Below, one piece after another: positions 60,650 to 64,000 of a stretch of DNA of 64,000 bases. Source of the DNA: Phycisphaerae bacterium (GTDB lineage: Bacteria; Planctomycetota; Phycisphaerae; Phycisphaerales; SM1A02). Position numbers and translations under genes: made by a program. Below the pieces are notes generated by a model that saw only the letters and a list, made by a program, of their open reading frames with translations, searched no databases and was not told the DNA's origin. Location of the stretch: assembly GCA_016795065.1 (NCBI GenBank), contig JAEUIU010000086.1, positions 62,001 to 126,000 on the forward strand, written 5' to 3'. Every line of letters starts with the position of its first letter. The stretch's first letter is position 1.

Positions 60650-62716
60650 TCAATGCGCCGCGGCGAGCTTCGACGTGTCCTCGGTTCGTTCCGGGGGGAT
60701 GCCCATGTACTCAAGCACCGCGTTGGTGATATGCGCCGCCGCAGGTCCGGCGATGGCGCCGCCACCATAACGGTTGGCACCGAGCATGTACTTGTCGGGA
60801 TCTTCGATCACAACCACCACCGCTATGCGCGGGCGCTTGAACGGGGCCGCCGCGATGAAGCTCGAAACGTATCGATCCTCGTAGTAGCCGATGTTCTTGC
60901 CGGACGCGGTTTTCTTCGGAAGCTGGGCGGTCCCCGACTTGCCAAACATCTCGTACTTGGCGATCGCCTCGGCCTTTCGGCCAGTGCCTTCGGTCAGAAC
61001 GCCGCGCATTGCATCGCGGGTCATCAGGGCCACCGGCTCCGGCAGGGCCTGCACGGTCGTCGGCCGCTGATTCGGGGCCATGCGGTTCAGGGTCAGGTCC
61101 ACGATCGAGCCGTCACGGCAGAAGGCGGTGAACGCCCGGACCATCTGGACCGGCGTCACGCCGATCTCCTGTCCGATTGCCACCGAGCACTGCGTGTAGG
61201 CCATCGTCCAGGCCTTCTTCGAGGTGATGATGCCGGCCGTCTCACCCGGGAGCCCGCACTTCGTCCGGAAGCCGAAGCCGAAAGTGGCAAGGGCCTCTTG
61301 CATCTGGCTCGTGGAGATCTTCATGGCGGCCGTGGCCATGCCCGCGTTCTGGGATCGCTCGAGCACCTGCTTCCAGGTCGAGGGACCGTAGTACTTCACG
61401 TCGCGAATGAGGCGGCTGGCCCGTCCGTCGCGCACGACCAAGCCACCAGCTGATGGAAGGTCGAGCCGACTCTCCGGCCGAAGCTTCCCGAGTTTGGTCA
61501 CCCACGACCAGACGAAAGGCTTGAAGGTCGAGCCTGGCTCGTATGGGTCGGTGACGCAGCGGTTGCGCCCGAAGGCCGGGTGCTTCTCGCGATCCTTGTC
61601 GACGGCAATCGGCGAACGGCCGGTGTGCGTTCGAAGCGTGTCGTACATGGCGAGAATCTCGCCCGTGTCGACGTCGACCAGAACGCATCGTCCAGCCGCC
61701 GCGTTGGTGTTGGCGACGAACTCGTCCATGACATCCTCGACCATGGCCTGGATGTTCATGTCGATCGAGACCTGAATCGGCTCGCCGGACTTGCCGGGAT
61801 TGAAGCCCTCGGACGGGACCGCGATCGTTTGCTTGCGGTTGTCGACCAGCCGGACCATCGAGCCCGGATCGCTATCGAGGGTCTTCTCGAAGCGATGCTC
61901 CAAGCCGCCGAGGCCGCTGTGATCCGTGCCGACGAGTCCGACCAGACTTGCTGCCCGATTCTCGAAGGGATACTCGCGAACGGGCATCTCCTCGACGGTC
62001 ACGCCGGCGACGCGCATGCCGCGCATTGCTTCGAGATCGCCATCGGTCAGGTCCTTCTTGAGGACGACATACCGCGGCAACTTGGCGAGTTCCTCGTCGC
62101 TAGCGTTGGCTCGAAGGGTCTGCAGGGCGGCGGGGACTCGCTTGGTGACCTCGCGCAGCATCGACTGCGGATTCTCCCCCAGGCGGTTGGCGACAGCGGC
62201 TATGGCATCACCAAAGGGGTCTAGCGAGATCTCCAGCATCGGCTCCGGAGTGCCGTCCCTTCGGGCCTTGGCGACGCGGCGATCGTGGTCTTTCTGGGCC
62301 TTCTCGGCGGCTTTCATCGCCTCGCGATACACATGCCTCGGATCGATGTAGAGCCGGTGGCCCGGCACATCCATCGCAATGACCTGCCCGCGTCGATCAA
62401 AGATGGTGCCGCGCGGCTGGGGCTGCGCCCGGCGCAGATACTGGATCGGCGTGCCGTCGTTGTGGAGCATCGCATCGGTGAGACGCGGGTCAGCATCGGT
62501 CTTGAGCTGGGCGACGCGAGCGATCGTCGCGACGATCGAGATGCCCACCGTTGCGAGCATCAGCCGGGACCAGAAACGGGTCCGCTTCGCCCGAAGAAGG
62601 GATTCGCGAAGAAGCGGATCGGCGCCGATCGTCGCGCTGGGCTGCGGCCGAGCTGGTGACTCGGTCGCGGGTGCGTCAGCGGGCATGACGGGGGTCGCTT
62701 CCTGGGATTCGGTCAT
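60650..62716 (-). CDS. ftsI: Peptidoglycan transpeptidase FtsI / class-B penicillin-binding protein
   Basis: 688-residue septal-type transpeptidase that cross-links peptidoglycan. An N-terminal membrane helix (RLMLATVGISIVATIARVAQL) is followed by the pedestal domain (RGTIFDRRGQVIAMDVPG) and the catalytic domain: Ser396-x-x-Lys399 in PGSTFKPF, SQNAG as the SxN motif, and Lys593-Ser-Gly in GKSGTAQL. All three active-site motifs are intact. The start overlaps the stop of an FtsL-like gene by 4 nt, the order seen in the classical division-and-wall cluster. No mraW, murE or murF follows; a strong terminator does. Confidence 0.95.
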   Translation of the reverse strand: MTESQEATPVMPADAPATESPARPQPSATIGADPLLRESLLRAKRTRFWSRLMLATVGISIVATIARVAQLKTDADPRLTDAMLHNDGTPIQYLRRAQPQPRGTIFDRRGQVIAMDVPGHRLYIDPRHVYREAMKAAEKAQKDHDRRVAKARRDGTPEPMLEISLDPFGDAIAAVANRLGENPQSMLREVTKRVPAALQTLRANASDEELAKLPRYVVLKKDLTDGDLEAMRGMRVAGVTVEEMPVREYPFENRAASLVGLVGTDHSGLGGLEHRFEKTLDSDPGSMVRLVDNRKQTIAVPSEGFNPGKSGEPIQVSIDMNIQAMVEDVMDEFVANTNAAAGRCVLVDVDTGEILAMYDTLRTHTGRSPIAVDKDREKHPAFGRNRCVTDPYEPGSTFKPFVWSWVTKLGKLRPESRLDLPSAGGLVVRDGRASRLIRDVKYYGPSTWKQVLERSQNAGMATAAMKISTSQMQEALATFGFGFRTKCGLPGETAGIITSKKAWTMAYTQCSVAIGQEIGVTPVQMVRAFTAFCRDGSIVDLTLNRMAPNQRPTTVQALPEPVALMTRDAMRGVLTEGTGRKAEAIAKYEMFGKSGTAQLPKKTASGKNIGYYEDRYVSSFIAAAPFKRPRIAVVVVIEDPDKYMLGANRYGGGAIAGPAAAHITNAVLEYMGIPPERTEDTSKLAAAH

Positions 62717-63153
62717 CGTTCACCTCGCTTCGCCGCTTCGGAAGCGACTCGTTGCGGGGTCTTCTTTCGTTCGGGCATCGAGCCGCGACTGCCGCTGGTC
62801 GTCTTGGGGCGCGGCGAGCCGGCCGGCTTTCCGTTGAGGGTCGGCCGCGTTGGGGGCAACACCGCGCCGGCGACGGCGCGATCGGGACCCGAGGGCGACT
62901 GGAAGGGATCGAAGCGATACGGGATCTGCTGCCACTCGACGGGCTGGGCAAACGCGGCGACGCGCAGCTCGTCGGGACGGATGGCGTGGGCCACCGCGGC
63001 CTGCAGGCGCATGATCGTCTTGTCGTGCATCGCCATACGAAGCTGCGAACGGGCGATCTCGGCGACTGCGTCGATCCGCTGCTGTCGGTTGACGAGGAGC
63101 GCGCCGAAGGCCGCGCCGATCGAGATGATGATGACTGCTAGCTTCGCGACCAT
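62713..63153 (-). CDS. ftsL: FtsL-like cell-division protein
   Basis: 146-residue bitopic membrane protein. A single N-terminal helix (LAVIIISIGAAFGALLVN) is followed by a coiled-coil-like stretch (RQQRIDAVAEIARSQLRMAMHDKTIMRLQAAVAHAI; heptad pattern) and a Pro/Arg-rich tail of 60 residues. This is the FtsL architecture, and the position immediately before ftsI with a 4-nt overlap supports it, since FtsL sequences are poorly conserved. FtsL normally pairs with FtsB and FtsQ to activate FtsW-FtsI. GAGG precedes ATG 63153 at about 11 nt. Confidence 0.75.
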   Translation of the reverse strand: MVAKLAVIIISIGAAFGALLVNRQQRIDAVAEIARSQLRMAMHDKTIMRLQAAVAHAIRPDELRVAAFAQPVEWQQIPYRFDPFQSPSGPDRAVAGAVLPPTRPTLNGKPAGSPRPKTTSGSRGSMPERKKTPQRVASEAAKRGER

Positions 63154-63212
63154 GCGTTGCTTCGCCTCAGGCGCCTGATGGCGTGAATGTGCGTGAACTT
63201 CGGGAAGCGACC

Positions 63213-63240
63213 GACGCGGCGCGATCCTTCGCGCCGCGTC
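63213..63240 (-). terminator. Hairpin between the LysM gene and ftsL
   Basis: Perfect 11-bp stem GACGCGGCGCG / CGCGCCGCGTC, 6-nt loop, 47 nt past the LysM gene stop on the minus strand. No T-run follows, so it may attenuate rather than stop transcription into ftsL. Confidence 0.5.
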
Positions 63241-63286
63241 ATGTCGGGTTGCCTAACCATTCATCGGTTGGATGCTCAGCATGGGG

Positions 63287-64000
63287 TCATGCGTCGGTGG
63301 TGGTGGCGCTGGTCAGGGCCCCAGCCCGCTCGGGAATCCGAATCTGCATGCCCGGATGAAGATCGTCCGAGCCGCGCAGAAGCTCGTTGTTGGCCGAGCG
63401 GAGCTCCTTCAGCCGGCCCGAAGTGCCCATCTCTCGCTCGGCGATCCCGTACAGGGTGTCGCCTTGCTTGACCCGGTACATCCGGAACGCGGGCTGGACG
63501 GCCGCGGTGCGGTCGGAGGCGGGCTGTTCGTTGGAGGCCAAGCGGGACGGCGTCGCGGTCGGGTCCAGCTCGCCGATCGGCGGCAGCTTGACGATCGTGC
63601 CGACCTTCATCCGCGAGGGGTCGATCCCGTTGAACTCGGCAAGCTTCGTCCCGAGCGAACGCTTCTTGTATTCGCGCTGGGCGATCGCGGCGAAGGTGTC
63701 GCCGGACTTGATCGCATAGGTCTTGACTGAGGGCGCTTCGGGGAGCTTCGTCGGCGGGACCGTTGGGGCCTCGCGTTCCGGCTGGGTACCGCGTGCCATC
63801 CGGGTGTCCCCTTCGGGCTTGGCCGGATCGACGATCTGAGGCGGTTCTTGCGGCAACGCCTGGGCGCCGTTCTCGCCCTGAAGCACCAACTCGCCGCCCG
63901 TGCCCGGTCCGGGCAGCGGCGGCACGCCCACATCGGGGCGCTTGTCGATGTTCGTAGCGATCACCGGGGCGTTTCGCGCCGCCATGTGGTCGGAGACCAG
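63287..64000 (-). CDS. LysM-domain peptidoglycan-binding membrane protein (5' end outside window)
   Basis: At least 238 residues, with the start outside the window. Two LysM domains: TYAIKSGDTFAAIAQREY and MYRVKQGDTLYGIAEREMG, which bind the glycan backbone. Between the N-terminus and the first LysM is a Pro-rich linker of 85 residues. The first Met in view (63985) is preceded in the same frame by LVSDH, a sequence that usually ends an N-terminal membrane helix in such planctomycete proteins, so the true start lies upstream. It is on the same strand as the ftsL-ftsI pair, consistent with a wall-related operon. Confidence 0.85.
   Translation of the reverse strand: MVSDHMAARNAPVIATNIDKRPDVGVPPLPGPGTGGELVLQGENGAQALPQEPPQIVDPAKPEGDTRMARGTQPEREAPTVPPTKLPEAPSVKTYAIKSGDTFAAIAQREYKKRSLGTKLAEFNGIDPSRMKVGTIVKLPPIGELDPTATPSRLASNEQPASDRTAAVQPAFRMYRVKQGDTLYGIAEREMGTSGRLKELRSANNELLRGSDDLHPGMQIRIPERAGALTSATTTDA

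Overview
The window looks like a chromosomal segment of a planctomycete of the Phycisphaerae type. The evidence is the high GC content, a secreted protein with dockerin-like Asp-rich repeats near its N-terminus, two proteins ending in a PAPG/hydrophobic/Arg-rich sorting tail, a leucyl-tRNA synthetase about 180 residues longer than the E. coli enzyme, a stand-alone secretin, and Zn-ribbon inserts of a kind common in that group. Genes fill nearly all of it. I see no rRNA, tRNA, CRISPR array, insertion sequence or prophage.

Layout. 0.1-9 kb: ACT-domain protein, leuS and folC (minus), a LOG-family protein (plus), hrpB (minus). 9.2-11.5 kb: a secreted dockerin-like protein and a Tat-exported hydroxypyruvate-isomerase-like protein. 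11.6-16.8 kb is accessory in character: a hipBA-type toxin-antitoxin pair behind three operator-like repeats, a GT1-like glycosyltransferase, a membrane protein, a nucleotidyltransferase with a small partner, and a REP-like palindrome. Then come gcvP and an exported M28-PDZ peptidase. 22.3-28.3 kb is an ebo-type operon (eboB, eboE, eboC, eboF) that carries a class-I amidotransferase-fold hydrolase, a small unknown protein and a DUF3299-like protein, and has no eboD.

28.3-32.8 kb is the most interesting unit. A sigma-54 activator gene faces a near-consensus -24/-12 promoter. That promoter precedes a VIT-vWA surface protein with a Gly-rich C-terminal sorting tail, whose gene overlaps a rhombosortase-like rhomboid protease by 4 bp. 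Together they look like an inducible export-and-anchor module. It is followed by a secreted esterase, dus, two tandem PEP-CTERM-like proteins, atpC, scpB, a DUF4139 protein and rsmA.

42.5-64 kb: an RsbW-like kinase and STAS partner-switch pair, a large secretin, divergent carA/priA, the 2-oxoglutarate dehydrogenase genes odhA-sucB, a methyltransferase, an unusual acyl-carrier/FGE-sulfatase fusion, an SGNH-type lipoprotein, and a minus-strand cell-wall operon: a LysM protein cut by the window edge, an FtsL-like protein and FtsI, ending in a strong terminator.

A pattern across the window is a TANNNT box exactly 6-7 nt before the start codon of at least nine genes (26250, 32850, 35310, 39190, 48844 and others), usually with no Shine-Dalgarno sequence. 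This suggests that leaderless mRNAs are common in this organism, and it helps to fix several start codons.
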